NCBI GenBank assembly: GCA_024291935.2
Contig: CM044323.1
Span: forward strand, 56,706,140 to 56,770,139
Source of the DNA: Okapia johnstoni
Taxonomy: Eukaryota > Chordata > Mammalia > Artiodactyla > Giraffidae
Length of the DNA stretch: 64,000 bases
Direction of reading: 5' to 3'
Shown: piece after piece, positions 53,701 to 57,392 of the stretch
Layout: each line of letters begins with the position of its first letter
Position numbering within the stretch: position 1 is the first letter of the stretch
Position numbers and translations under genes: made by a program
Notes under the pieces: generated by a model
Database searches by the model: none
What the model saw: only the letters and a program-made list of their open reading frames with translations
Told to the model about the DNA's origin: nothing

Positions 53701-55124
53701 TCAGAACTTCAAATCTGAGAGCTGTCCACAAGCGATGTCTGTGGAAACAGCCAGCACGACAGTCCACATTATCTGCCACTCCAAGATATGAAGACTCCCA
53801 AAGCCAAGTGCTGGTGGATCTTAAGGACCCTGAATCAGAGATCAAGAGTCTAGCCTAGAGGGAACACTCAGAGTCCTTGTGCAGCTCTTCAAACAAGGGA
53901 AGTTCTCTTCCTTCTCTAGTTCTCCTATTTGGGGCATCAAAAGATCCTATCTCTATTCTAGGCTGCTGCTGTTGCTGCTAAGTCGCTTCAGTCATGTCCG
54001 ACCCTGTGCGACCCCATAGACGGCAGCCCACCAGGCTCCCCCGTCCCTGGGATTCTCCAGGCAAGAACACTGGAGTGGGTAGTCATTTCCTTCTCCAATG
54101 CATGAAAGTGAAAAGTGAAAGTGAAGTCGCTCAGTTGTGTCCGACTCTTAGCGACCCCATGGGCTGCAGCCTACCAGGCTCCTCCATCCATGGGATTTTC
54201 CAGGCAAGAGTACTGGAGCAGGGTGCCAATGGCTAGCCTGTCAAAAAACTATTCCCCAAATTCCAATTGTCTATAACATATAACTATCTCCTTTATGTTC
54301 TAAGATACATCCTTCATGCTCCCTAAAGCATATTTATATATACTGAGCACTAGTCCCCTAAGAAAGGCTGCTGACAGCTTTACAGTTACCAGTGGTTGAT
54401 TATAATAAAAACAACAAAACCATTAAATAATCCTACATTAAAAGGCAGGAAAGAAAAAAGAGAAGAGAAAAAACCAAAACATTTAAAAATTCTGAACGAA
54501 AAATTTATAACTACACGTAAAGCTTAGTTCTGGGTAGCAAAGGCAAAGAAGCAGTTAAACAATTGTCACTGTCTGCCAAAAAGAAGCTTAATAGCTTCAT
54601 CAGAAGATATGAAACTTTCTATGTTAACTTAAAAGCCAGCCAATTCTAAAACTAGAAAAGCAGGGTTAAAAAAAAAAATCACAATTTTCTTTTTAAATTT
54701 CAAAACAGGTTTTGAGAATCCTAAGAAATTATTATCTAATCATATAAAAGTTGCCAGAGCTCTGAGGAGACAGGGAAGAATCAGGAAGGCATACACTGCT
54801 TATCTATCCAACGTGTCCGTTTATGGCAGGGTCAATGATCTTTCCAAACCTCTAAAAACTATTCATATATTTGCTTCATATTCCACTCTCTGGTACCTTA
54901 ATTTTTTTTTTAAAGAGATGCTGCATATACTTCAAAGCATTTATTTGAAAAAAAAAGTAGGACAGACAATACAGAAAAAAGATGAGTCTTATGACTGAGA
55001 ACACGTTTAAACTTCGTGTGAATAGCAGAAAGGGGGATGGTAGCAAACTCACCTCGGGACAGCTCCTAAAACAATGAGATTGGCTTTCTGCTTGTTGTTT
55101 CCAATTACAGCATTTTTCATGTCT
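2691..55124 (-). CDS. ARMC8: ARMC8 gene, 17 internal coding exons (partial gene)
   Basis: Seen: translating the minus strand between splice sites gives 566 uninterrupted codons in 17 exons, with matching phase at all junctions. The product reads as armadillo repeat-containing protein 8, with segments such as [40 protein letters not shown] and [20 protein letters not shown]. Known: ARMC8 is the counterpart of yeast Gid5/Vid28. It is a mostly alpha-helical armadillo scaffold in the cytoplasm and nucleus that recruits the substrate receptor GID4 to the CTLH E3 ligase (with RANBP9, GID8/TWA1, MAEA and RMND5A). It has also been linked to HRS and alpha-catenin turnover. Inferred: residues ~42-607 of ~673 are encoded here; the N-terminal codons lie to the right of the window and the C-terminal ~66 codons to the left. 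The open frame and intact splice sites argue for a working gene, not a pseudogene. Confidence 0.97.
2787..6502. other. ARMC8 intron between exons 16 and 17
   Basis: Noncoding. It holds L2-like sequence (3560-3850), a MER1-like element (4688-4918), a short (CA)n at 4629-4640, and an old L1-type tail (4985-5125). Nothing recognised elsewhere. Confidence 0.75.
4688..4918. repeat. MER1-like hAT element, copy 1
   Basis: The segment reads 'ggcaaattatggcctgtgggc...ttggtaaataaagttttactggaa...gccacgtctacttgtttacatattg...ccctttgtagaaacagtgtgctaaacccctgg'. This is the recognisable outline of a non-autonomous hAT-Charlie (MER1-type) element. A second copy in the opposite orientation is at 29036-29397. 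Confidence 0.6.
6503..6598 (-). CDS. ARMC8: ARMC8 in-window exon 16 (about residues 544-575)
   Basis: The acceptor TTTTGCAG is followed by 32 codons, [20 protein letters not shown] then [12 protein letters not shown]. The donor CAG|GTATCT is weak (C at +5) but is followed by an 11-nt U run starting 14 nt into the intron on the transcript. Phase 0 at both ends, so exclusion of the 96-nt exon would keep the frame. Confidence 0.96.
6770..6876 (-). mobile_element. BovB (RTE) LINE 3' fragment
   Basis: The text 'gttgctgttcaatcgttaag...tgtccaactctttgcaacc...catggactgcagcatgctaggcttctctgtcc' matches the 3' region of the ruminant BovB LINE in reverse orientation. It is truncated after about 107 bp and lies about 170 bp from exon 16. 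Confidence 0.75.
6940..7202. mobile_element. Tigger1-like DNA transposon remnant (internally deleted)
   Basis: It shows 'attgaaggtttgtggtaacc', 'gagcaagtctattggtgccattttcccaacagcat' and, at the far end, 'ttatatgcactgggaaatcaaaaaaattc...gtgactcgttttattgcagtggtctgga...aaggtgtgcctgta'. These are the two end regions of the pogo-like transposon Tigger1, joined without the transposase gene. Confidence 0.75.
8018..8167 (-). CDS. ARMC8: ARMC8 in-window exon 15 (about residues 494-543)
   Basis: The acceptor CCTTCCAG and donor CCT|GTAAGT flank 50 codons. They begin [20 protein letters not shown], continue [20 protein letters not shown] and end [10 protein letters not shown]. It completes one armadillo repeat and holds most of the next ([16 protein letters not shown]). 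Phase 0 at both ends. Confidence 0.97.
8168..10443. other. ARMC8 intron between exons 14 and 15
   Basis: Noncoding. It holds an L1-like piece (8440-8600), an A-run of about 18 at 8923-8940, and MIR fragments at 9700-9800 and 10055-10190. The short frames near 9300-9680 are not recognised. Confidence 0.75.
10055..10190 (+). repeat. MIR SINE fragment
   Basis: The sequence 'accttgggcaggctgttcaaccactctgtgcttggttttctcatctgtaaaatac' is the central core of the ancient mammalian MIR SINE. A weaker MIR is present at about 9700-9800. Confidence 0.75.
10444..10536 (-). CDS. ARMC8: ARMC8 in-window exon 14 (about residues 463-493)
   Basis: The acceptor AATCACAG and donor ATG|GTATGT flank 31 codons, [20 protein letters not shown] then [11 protein letters not shown]. 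The pattern GAVELLCGL...[16 protein letters not shown] is a canonical armadillo repeat, close to the beta-catenin/importin consensus. Phase 0 at both ends. Confidence 0.97.
10537..12798. other. ARMC8 intron between exons 13 and 14
   Basis: Noncoding. It contains an old L1M-type fragment (11396-11790). The rest (10540-11395 and 11800-12798) is AT-rich and shows nothing recognised. Confidence 0.75.
11396..11790. repeat. Old L1 (L1M-type) fragment
   Basis: The run 'agactcaccgatttttaacatgctgccagatttgttttatcatta...ctgaaccatttaaaagtagaatgaaacatcatgctactttacc...tatttcctaagaacaaggatattctcttacataaccacag' matches the familiar text of mammalian L1M 3' sequences. Confidence 0.7.
12799..12885 (-). CDS. 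ARMC8: ARMC8 in-window exon 13 (about residues 434-462)
   Basis: The acceptor CATAG and donor GAG|GTTAGT flank 29 codons, [20 protein letters not shown] then [23 protein letters not shown] is an armadillo core helix. Phase 0 at both ends; the 87 nt are frame-neutral. Confidence 0.96.
13345..13710 (+). repeat. Two MIR fragments in tandem
   Basis: 'tcacttcctccacttactagacgtgtgaacttaagcacatttcttcacctctctgagtc'-type sequence (13345-13500) is followed by a second MIR body, 'tggcatagcatggaaataagaac...cctgtaaaatggggataataaca' (13510-13710). Both are in plus orientation. Confidence 0.7.
14230..14575. repeat. L2-like fragment
   Basis: The segment 'ccctgttcacccttccc...ttaaggtcatcttattccagaagacttcctgaagcccttcc...' and its tail 'agtgggcactcaaagaatgctta' follow the L2 3' region. 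A similar shorter piece is at 15640-15810. Confidence 0.55.
16603..16684 (-). CDS. ARMC8: ARMC8 in-window exon 12 (about residues 406-433)
   Basis: The acceptor CTTTGTAG is followed by the A that completes Arg, then 27 codons [20 protein letters not shown] and VWKPLMK, then the donor GTAAGA. It continues the armadillo repeat begun in the previous exon, 311 bp upstream in transcription. Confidence 0.96.
16685..16995. other. ARMC8 intron between exons 11 and 12 (311 bp)
   Basis: Short intron with GT and AG ends on the minus strand. Nothing but ordinary AT-rich sequence is visible. Confidence 0.85.
16996..17078 (-). CDS. ARMC8: ARMC8 in-window exon 11 (about residues 379-406)
   Basis: The acceptor TTTCTCCAG and donor CAG|GTATGA flank 27 codons, [20 protein letters not shown] then KVRLAAV, plus AG of a split Arg. 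[14 protein letters not shown] across this junction is a textbook armadillo core helix. This is the first exon after the 19-kb intron. Confidence 0.96.
17801..18335 (-). repeat. MIR split by a BovB insertion
   Basis: The left part (17801-17850, 'ttgagcacttctatgtggcaggcattgtgctaataag') and the right part (18196-18335, 'ggcattattattacccatc...aaattgaggag...ggatcacagagctgagataggaatccaggc') are consecutive pieces of one reverse-oriented MIR, interrupted by BovB. Confidence 0.75.
17857..18195 (+). mobile_element. BovB (RTE) LINE 3' end, plus orientation
   Basis: The segment runs from 'agagtcccttggactacaaggagatccaaccagtcc' through 'ggatgagatggctggatggcatcaccgactcgatgg' to 'gagtcggacacgactgagcgactgaactgaactgaac', the diagnostic BovB 3' terminus of ruminants. 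It is 5'-truncated at about 340 bp. Confidence 0.93.
18440..18585. repeat. MER5-like hAT remnant
   Basis: 'tcctgtggagtttaacaaattcccaggcc...aatcagattctctgc...cccaggcacctatatgttcttaaaaagctcctcagttagagtccagtgtgcagc' resembles MER5/Charlie elements, diverged. Confidence 0.55.
19068..19652 (+). mobile_element. L1 3' end, artiodactyl type
   Basis: It begins 'gttgactatttacaatagctaggacatggaagcaac' and continues 'atggtacatatatacaatggaatattattcagacat' to 'tgtatggcagaaaccaacacaacactgtaaagcag...aattaaaaacaag'. This is the 3' end of an L1 of ruminant type in plus orientation. It interrupts pyrimidine-rich older sequence (18800-19065 and 19730-20480). Confidence 0.88.
19730..20480. repeat. Pyrimidine-rich ancient repeat, family unresolved
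   Basis: This long C/T-rich stretch ('ctcctccttctagtgcttcttatctccctcacaccc...cttcctcagtttacccc') continues the segment left of the L1 insertion. It looks like an old interspersed repeat in reverse orientation; the frame at 19797-19991 is a composition artefact. Confidence 0.4.
21712..21724 (+). repeat. Poly-G run (G13)
   Basis: A homopolymer of 13 G, read directly. It would be a C-run in the ARMC8 transcript and is likely length-variable. Confidence 0.9.
22179..23142 (-). mobile_element. BovB (RTE) LINE with reverse transcriptase C-terminal region
   Basis: About 965 bp of BovB in minus orientation, starting from its 3' tail (the 'ttcagttcagttcagttgctcag' end). Translation on the minus strand gives the RT region: an RQGC-type motif upstream near 23070, the catalytic YADD box at 22956-22945, then the MYGCESWT and [10 protein letters not shown] region. 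It is disabled: the RQGC part and the YADD part are in different frames (a shift near 23005), and a TGA lies at 22557-22555. The 5' part of the element is absent. It is a dead-on-arrival 5'-truncated copy. Confidence 0.93.
23960..24025 (+). mobile_element. Bov-tA SINE fragment
   Basis: 'aagtggaagttgctcagttgtgtccgactctttgcaaccccatg' is the head of a Bov-tA SINE; truncated. Confidence 0.75.
24145..24342 (+). pseudogene. Unidentified open, exon-like segment
   Basis: Seen: a plus-strand frame from 24145 to TAA at 24340-24342 encodes a strongly charged, helix-like peptide including [20 protein letters not shown] and [19 protein letters not shown]. It is flanked by AG-like (TTCCAG ending at 24176) and GT-like (GCAG|GTGG at 24319/24320) sequences, and a 12-A run lies just upstream. 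Composition and lack of repeat similarity suggest coding ancestry, as a retrocopy fragment or an exon of something antisense to ARMC8. I do not recognise the protein. Confidence 0.3.
25390..25530 (-). repeat. MIR fragment
   Basis: 'ttgaagttcagaaagattaagtcactgatttaggttctctaggcaaatttggggcagagctgg' follows a reverse-oriented MIR body. Confidence 0.55.
26586..26895 (+). mobile_element. Bov-tA SINE
   Basis: It starts 'gtgaaaatagctcagtaatgtccaactctttgtgacccc' and contains two consecutive copies of the 'tactggagtgg...cttctcca...ggtctcc...gcaggcaaattctttaccatctgagccacc' unit. This is the tail structure of Bov-tA-family SINEs. Confidence 0.88.
28225..28445 (+). repeat. MIR SINE, near full length
   Basis: 'taatgaagtggttaacagaacaggctttggagtgagagactgg...cctgatttgtaac...ggttgtataaggtttaaaggagataatg...cccagcacacagtaagtgctcaataaatgg' spans almost the whole MIR consensus. 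Confidence 0.88.
28531..28588 (-). mobile_element. Bov SINE/BovB-derived tail fragment
   Basis: 'gctgtagtccatggtgtcacaaagagtcagacacgactaggtgactgaac' is the reverse of the common Bov SINE head. Only about 58 bp remain. Confidence 0.7.
29036..29397. repeat. MER1-like hAT element, copy 2
   Basis: It starts 'gggtgggcaaagtttttctgcaaagggccaaacagtaaactttt', continues 'tttgtgggccatgtgattg...aacatggctgtattccaataaaac', and ends 'ggatatagtttgctgactcctg'. It is in the opposite orientation to the copy at 4688-4918, and the middle is expanded by unrelated A/T-rich sequence. Confidence 0.6.
32230..32470. repeat. L2 LINE 3' fragment
   Basis: 'cattcatccatttattcttcaaatac...actcaatagtattgtagatgctgggaatacagtgaggaacaaaat...tccctgccctcacggggcttacagtctag' is the typical L2 3' text. 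Related scraps are at 21315-21500 and 33420-33480. Confidence 0.75.
36048..36053 (-). terminator. Intronic poly(A) signal AATAAA for short ARMC8 transcript
   Basis: The minus strand reads AATAAA (plus-strand TTTATT). It lies about 107 nt past the exon 10 donor and 41 nt after the in-frame TGA. Some 40-65 nt further downstream (about 36008-35983) the transcript would read a G-run followed by GUUUGUUUU and a U tract, the usual form of a G/U-rich downstream element. Cleavage would be expected near 36035-36020. Confidence 0.65.
36097..36159 (-). CDS. ARMC8: Alternative 3' coding extension of exon 10 (ARMC8 short, beta-like isoform)
   Basis: Seen: if the donor at 36159 is not used, translation continues for 21 codons, starting [18 protein letters not shown] and ending TST, then TGA at 36096-36094. 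A canonical AATAAA follows 41 nt later. Inferred: exon 10 ends at residue ~378 of the 673-residue form. Adding 21 gives ~399, or 385 if translation starts at the internal site that removes 14 residues. This agrees with the 385-residue human ARMC8-beta as I remember it. The tail is Pro/Arg/Gly-rich and not armadillo-like. Transcript evidence would be decisive. Confidence 0.68.
36160..36255 (-). CDS. ARMC8: ARMC8 in-window exon 10 (about residues 347-378)
   Basis: The acceptor TCCTGTAG and consensus donor AAG|GTGAGT flank 32 codons, [20 protein letters not shown] then [12 protein letters not shown]. The [22 protein letters not shown] pattern is an armadillo helix and turn. It is followed by the 19-kb intron. 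An open frame continues past the donor to a TGA at 36096-36094, with a poly(A) signal just beyond, so this exon may be terminal in a short isoform (see separate entries). Confidence 0.97.
36545..36665 (-). mobile_element. CHR-type (tRNA-Glu) SINE
   Basis: The reverse strand reads 'ggaatttcctggtggtccagtggttagaactcc' followed by the body to 'ggaactaagattccacatgcc', the cetartiodactyl tRNA-Glu-derived CHR SINE. Confidence 0.85.
38065..38375 (+). mobile_element. Bov-tA SINE
   Basis: 'gaaagtgaaagtcgctcagtcgtgtccgactctttgcaacccc' head, followed by the repeated 'tactggagtgggtagcc...ccttctccag...gcaggtagattctttaccagctgagcc' units, as in the copy at 26586. Confidence 0.92.
39348..39548 (-). CDS. ARMC8: ARMC8 in-window exon 9 (about residues 280-346)
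   Basis: This is the largest exon here, 201 nt and 67 codons, with acceptor CTTCCAG and donor AGG|GTATGT. It opens [20 protein letters not shown], continues [20 protein letters not shown] and ends [11 protein letters not shown]. It contains helices of about one and a half armadillo repeats, including the GAETLAYL core. Phase 0 at both ends. Confidence 0.97.
39963..40090 (+). mobile_element. Bov-tA SINE, 3'-truncated
   Basis: 'tgtgctcagttgctcagtcgtgtccaactctttgtgaccccatggactgcag' head, then 'gaatactggagtgggttgccatttcctactccag', where it ends. Confidence 0.9.
40345..40557 (+). mobile_element. Bov-tA SINE
   Basis: 'agcgctaagtcatgtccaactcttgcaatcccatggactgtagcctgccaggctcctctg' to 'gactgagctacctgggaagcccta', a nearly complete copy, 255 bp right of the preceding one in the same orientation. 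Confidence 0.9.
41195..41370 (-). repeat. MIR fragment
   Basis: Reverse MIR pattern 'cattattattattctcaataatcccgtgggatag...ttccattttcataattaggaatctgaggcacc...tacccaaggctacc'. A second, weaker one is at about 40850-40970. Confidence 0.75.
41883..41943 (-). CDS. ARMC8: ARMC8 in-window exon 8 (about residues 259-279)
   Basis: This short exon of 61 nt has acceptor TATTCCAG and donor AAG|GTGAGC. One base completes the Cys codon, then 20 codons read [20 protein letters not shown]. The length is not a multiple of three, so skipping would break the frame. Confidence 0.95.
41944..43575. other. ARMC8 intron between exons 7 and 8
   Basis: Noncoding. A 16-A run ends near 42006 and a reverse MIR lies at about 43050-43170 ('attgaatgcttacatgagccaggaactgtgc'). 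Nothing else recognised. Confidence 0.8.
43576..43666 (-). CDS. ARMC8: ARMC8 in-window exon 7 (about residues 229-259)
   Basis: The acceptor TTTCTAG is followed by two bases that finish the Val codon, 29 codons reading [20 protein letters not shown] then IEMQLTSAK, and TG of a split Cys. The donor GTAAAA is weak at +5. [10 protein letters not shown] and MQLTSAKC are armadillo helix signatures. Confidence 0.95.
43667..43762. other. ARMC8 mini-intron (96 bp) between exons 6 and 7
   Basis: GT-AG on the minus strand with donor GTAGGC and acceptor TTTCTAG. At 96 bp it is near the practical minimum for mammalian introns. Confidence 0.93.
43763..43838 (-). CDS. ARMC8: ARMC8 in-window exon 6 (about residues 204-229)
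   Basis: The acceptor TTTATAG is followed by 25 codons, [20 protein letters not shown] then MTLVN, plus one base of a Val codon, then the donor GTAGGC. The [13 protein letters not shown] helix is a classic armadillo core. The intron to the next exon is only 96 bp. Confidence 0.95.
44370..44570 (+). mobile_element. Bov-tA SINE
   Basis: 'ttggttgctaagtcgtgtccgactctttgcgaccccatggacagcagcccgacaggctcc' to 'tggattctttaccactgagccatcggggaagcc', nearly complete. Confidence 0.92.
45618..45745 (-). mobile_element. Bov SINE, reverse orientation
   Basis: 'ttggagaaggaaacagcaacccacttcgg' to 'gaggagcctggcaggttacagtccatggggtcgcaagagttggacatg' is the reverse complement of a Bov-tA head and body. Confidence 0.88.
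46161..46241 (-). CDS. ARMC8: ARMC8 in-window exon 5 (about residues 177-203)
   Basis: The acceptor CTTACAG and donor GTAAGA flank 27 codons reading [20 protein letters not shown] then [19 protein letters not shown] is a typical armadillo third-helix pattern. Phase 0 at both ends (81 nt, frame-neutral if skipped). The residue before SYK is Val here; I remember Leu in human. The exon sits between Bov-tA copies of opposite orientation. Confidence 0.95.
47335..48540. repeat. Old L1 (L1M-type) pieces
   Basis: 'accacataatattccacagtttactcatgcaaac...tataaacaatgttttgttgaatattagtaaagctgc...ggtatgaggacaaattcccagagtac' and, beyond the SINE, 'gttagacatttaggttgttttcag' belong to L1M-type sequence. The span is discontinuous. 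Confidence 0.55.
48213..48418 (+). mobile_element. Bov-tA SINE with 11-bp target-site duplication
   Basis: A complete SINE ('agttgctaagtcatgtctgactct...' to 'caccagggaggcccc') flanked by perfect repeats ATATAAATACT at 48202-48212 and 48419-48429, so the insertion boundaries are exact. It landed in older L1/AT-rich sequence. Confidence 0.95.
49430..49715 (+). repeat. Old L1 (L1M-type) 3' fragment
   Basis: 'gactggaaacaaactaaatgcccaatgg...taaattattgtacatctatacaataaaatactattcatc...aaaaaatgcaagggacagaacagtatgtatgg' follows the L1M 3' text in plus orientation. It ends about 75 bp from exon 4. Confidence 0.8.
49791..49883 (-). CDS. ARMC8: ARMC8 in-window exon 4 (about residues 146-176)
   Basis: The acceptor CACTCCAG is followed by 31 codons starting [20 protein letters not shown] and ending CQIFSHCCK, then the donor GTAAGA. 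Phase 0 at both ends, so skipping this 93-nt exon would keep the frame. An old L1 fragment ends within about 80 bp of the donor side. Confidence 0.96.
50980..51079 (+). mobile_element. CHR-type (tRNA-Glu) SINE, short copy
   Basis: 'gggaatttcctggcagtctggtggttatgactcagtg...gggcccaggttcaatccctggccatggaactaagatactgcaagc'. The tRNA-derived A-box and B-box (GGTTCAATCC) are visible. Confidence 0.88.
51711..51897. mobile_element. MER5A element with terminal inverted repeats
   Basis: The ends CAGTGGTTCTCAAAG and TTTGAGAACCACTG are inverted repeats. The interior ('aacttgttagaaatgcatattctcaggccccatccc...ctgaatcagaaact') is MER5A, a non-autonomous hAT-Charlie. Its ~187-bp length is full size for the family. 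Confidence 0.9.
53102..53199 (-). CDS. ARMC8: ARMC8 in-window exon 3 (about residues 113-145)
   Basis: The acceptor is TTAACAG and the donor ACA|GTGAGT. Two bases complete a Gly codon, then 32 codons read [20 protein letters not shown] followed by [12 protein letters not shown]. This is one armadillo-type helical unit ([11 protein letters not shown]) with a loop after it. Phase 0 at the donor. Confidence 0.96.
53200..53301. other. ARMC8 mini-intron (102 bp) between exons 2 and 3
   Basis: GT-AG on the minus strand (donor GTATGT, acceptor TTAACAG); too short for any element. Confidence 0.93.
53302..53444 (-). CDS. ARMC8: ARMC8 in-window exon 2 (about residues 65-113)
   Basis: The acceptor ends TTTTTAG and the donor is GTATGT. 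The 143 nt encode [20 protein letters not shown], then [20 protein letters not shown] and IIPALLQ, with split Arg and Gly codons at the two ends. The leucine-rich helical pattern and the central LGSLAMG turn are typical of armadillo repeats. Only 102 bp of intron separate it from the next exon. Confidence 0.96.
53445..55052. other. ARMC8 intron between exons 1 and 2
   Basis: Noncoding. It contains one BOVA2 SINE (53962-54235); the rest is AT-rich with no recognised feature. Confidence 0.8.
53962..54235 (+). mobile_element. BOVA2-type SINE
   Basis: 'ggctgctgctgttgctgctaagtcgcttcagtcatgtccgacc' head, then a second unit after 'atgcatgaaagtgaaaagtgaaagtgaagtcgctcag'. This is the two-unit structure of BOVA2/Bov-tA2. 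Confidence 0.93.
55053..55124 (-). CDS. ARMC8: ARMC8 in-window exon 1 (about residues 42-65)
   Basis: The minus strand encodes [20 protein letters not shown] followed by AVP and two bases of an Arg codon, then the donor GTGAGT. This is the start of the first armadillo helices. Two AG dinucleotides lie 2 nt apart at the acceptor, so the exon starts at 55124 (after CAG) or 55122. Only the missing upstream exon can settle which one keeps the frame. Phase 2 at the donor is completed by the A that opens the next exon (AG|A, Arg). Confidence 0.93.
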
Positions 55125-55794
55125 CTGAATTCAAGGAAAAGAGAAAGGGTAAGATGTGTTGAGGTATTAATTTATCTTTATTTTACCGCATCTTGGATTG
55201 TCAAATACAGATGTTACTGACAAAGTAAAACCCTGATGCTTCTCCACTTGGAGTGCTAGAGAGAAGGGACAGAGATGGGGCTGTGTAAACCTGGGGCTCT
55301 GAAACAGGAGAGCAGCAGTGGAGGGGAAGTGAGAGAGAGCCTGCGTACCAGCAAAAGACTTCCAATACAAAAAAAGCTGAGTTCTTCAAAAAACGGCCAC
55401 CAATCCTTTGAATAAAAAGAAATACAGGCCATCTTCTCATGCATAGCTCTGGGAGTAGGCAGTAAAAGCAGCCAGCCCAAGGAATGGACCTGACCTTGTT
55501 TCAGGGACCACGATTTTACTTCTTTCCTCTTTTTCTGTCTTCTTTGGACTGAATATTTCTGTGATTCCATTTTATCTCCTTTATTGTCTGACTAGCTGTA
55601 CCTCTTTGGGTTTTGTTATGTTGTTTTGTAGTGGTAGATTTACAATTTATAATATGTACCTTTTAACTTATTACAGTCTTATACTTCAGTGAACTATAAG
55701 AGCCTTGCAAACATACTTCCATCTTCCCATTCATTCTTTGACCTGCTGTTATACATCTTTAAACTAGTTAGAAACAACATGATATATTGTATTA

Positions 55795-55915
55795 TTTTTT
55801 TTTTTTGGCTGCATCATGAGGTTTGTGGGATTTTAGTTTCCCCACCAGGGATTGGACCCATGACCCCTGCAGTGGAAGTACAGAGTCCTAACCACTGGAC
55901 AGCCAGGGAATTCTC
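55795..55915 (-). mobile_element. CHR-type SINE in old L1
   Basis: The reverse strand reads 'gaattccctggctgtccagtggttaggactctgtac' and ends in an A-rich tail (T13 on the plus strand). Confidence 0.88.
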
Positions 55916-55997
55916 TATATTGTACAATTTCTGCTTAAACACACTTATCTTTTATGGAGATTTAAAAATAAGAAAACATCTTTTATTTAAAATTTAA

Positions 55998-56130
55998 AGA
56001 TATTTATTTATTTGGCTGCACCAGGTCTTAGTTGTGGCATATGAGATCAAGTTCCATGAATAGGTGTTGAACTCCAGCCCCCTGCATTGGGAGCACAGAG
56101 TCTAAGCCACTGGACCACCAGAGAAGTCCC
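55998..56130 (-). mobile_element. CHR-type SINE in old L1, second copy
   Basis: The reverse strand reads 'gggacttctctggtggtccagtggcttagactctg...' to 'cagccaaataaataaat', in the same orientation as the copy about 100 bp to the left. Confidence 0.85.
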
Positions 56131-56324
56131 AGAAACTATTGTTTATATTTCCTATTTATTCACCAGTATTTTTACTCTAGCTACACTCAGATCTCCATTT
56201 CTCTGGGAGTAAAACTCTATTCCACAATAAGAGTATCTCTATCAATGACCAGTTGGTTCACAAACACATGGTTGTTCCCAAAAGACAGGCAGAGAAAAAA
56301 TAAATGGCTCAAAATAAGCCCAGT

Positions 56325-56460
56325 ACTTGGAGAAGGAAATGGCACCCCACTCTAGTGTTCTTGCCTGGAGAATCCCAGGGACAGAGGAGCCTGGTGGGCT
56401 GCTGTCTACAGGGTCGCACAGAGTCGGACACAACTGAAGCGACAGCAGCAGCAACAGCAA
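56325..56460 (-). mobile_element. Bov SINE, reverse orientation
   Basis: 'cttggagaaggaaatggcaccccactctagtgttcttgcctggagaatcccaggg' to 'gtcgcacagagtcggacacaactgaagcgacagcagcagc' is the reverse complement of a BOVA2-type unit. Confidence 0.92.
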
Positions 56461-57092
56461 GCCCAGTAGTAATAAAATGTTTAATAAAAAAAAAACAAAA
56501 CTTAAGGTAATTGGTCAGTAGTGCTATCTTAATATAAAAACACTATGGTTCTCAAACCTTCTTCTTCATGTGGAAGAAGGCATCAGAGCCTCCCAGGGAC
56601 GTTTCAGATGTTTATAAAGGTGTCTGGAAATTTCTGGCCATAGTTTTAAAACAGAAAGCAGTTTTTGCACAGTCTTCAAGAAAACTGTACTTTTCAGTAT
56701 TGTACCTGCCTTGTAAATAAAAGGGAGATTATACTTTTTATTAAAAGTTACTTCATTTTGGAAAATCAAGTAAGTGGCACTCATGGTAGATGGGGTCATC
56801 AATACCATACCAGTATTAGTCCACAGTTTCAGCTCTTGCTTTCATACCTCATTAAGTTTTCTAACATCATCATGCTTAAGCACTAACATATTGAAACCTT
56901 GTAAGTTATCTTTCTTTCATATGCCAAAATACATTCCCCTAGTTACTTGCTGAGCATCTCTCCTGACTTCTCTTTTAGGTGGCAGAGCTCTACAACATAT
57001 AGAAATTTTTTTGTCAACCATTAAAGTTATACTCCTAAAAAAGTCCTGTAATTGGCAAACTATGATCTTATAGAAAAACAGGATTGAAAACC

Positions 57093-57119
57093 GGAGTGGG
57101 GGTGGGGGGGTGGGGGTGG
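57093..57119 (+). repeat. G-rich tract (possible G-quadruplex)
   Basis: Runs of 5, 7, 5 and 2 G separated by single T residues. The 7-G run can supply two triplets, giving four G3 tracts. The G strand is the template strand for ARMC8. Confidence 0.6.
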
Positions 57120-57392
57120 AGAAGGAGTTATTAAAATCAATGACTTAATGTTATTGTCAGCTTGTGTTTCCAATACCAACCAATTTCATCAGCATTAAAA
57201 ACCCTGGTAACGATAATTATAATACCCCTCTCCTTAATTATCTTTTTGATTCTTACAGGAAAGTGCTGCTATGATGTAGTGGTCTGCTGAAAGCTGATCC
57301 TCCCCATAAGGTTTTGAATAGCATTTTCACAAGTCTTGAGCCAAACACTGTATTGTTAGGCTTCTTCCTTTAGCACAGTGCTCGAGGGCCTT

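Larger units (their letters stand above)
55600..56190. repeat. Old L1 fragment hosting two CHR SINEs
   Basis: 'ggtagatttacaatttataatatgtaccttttaacttattacagtc...agccttgcaaacatacttcc' resumes after the first SINE with 'cttttatggagatttaaaaataag'. This is recognisable L1M-type text split by two later insertions. Confidence 0.6.

Noticed and set aside
55201..55570. Overlapping minus-strand frames of 67-104 codons upstream of exon 1
   Set aside because: The frames run directly upstream of the exon, but the peptides are Ser/Leu/Cys/Phe-rich without family features, and no splice sites connect them to ARMC8.
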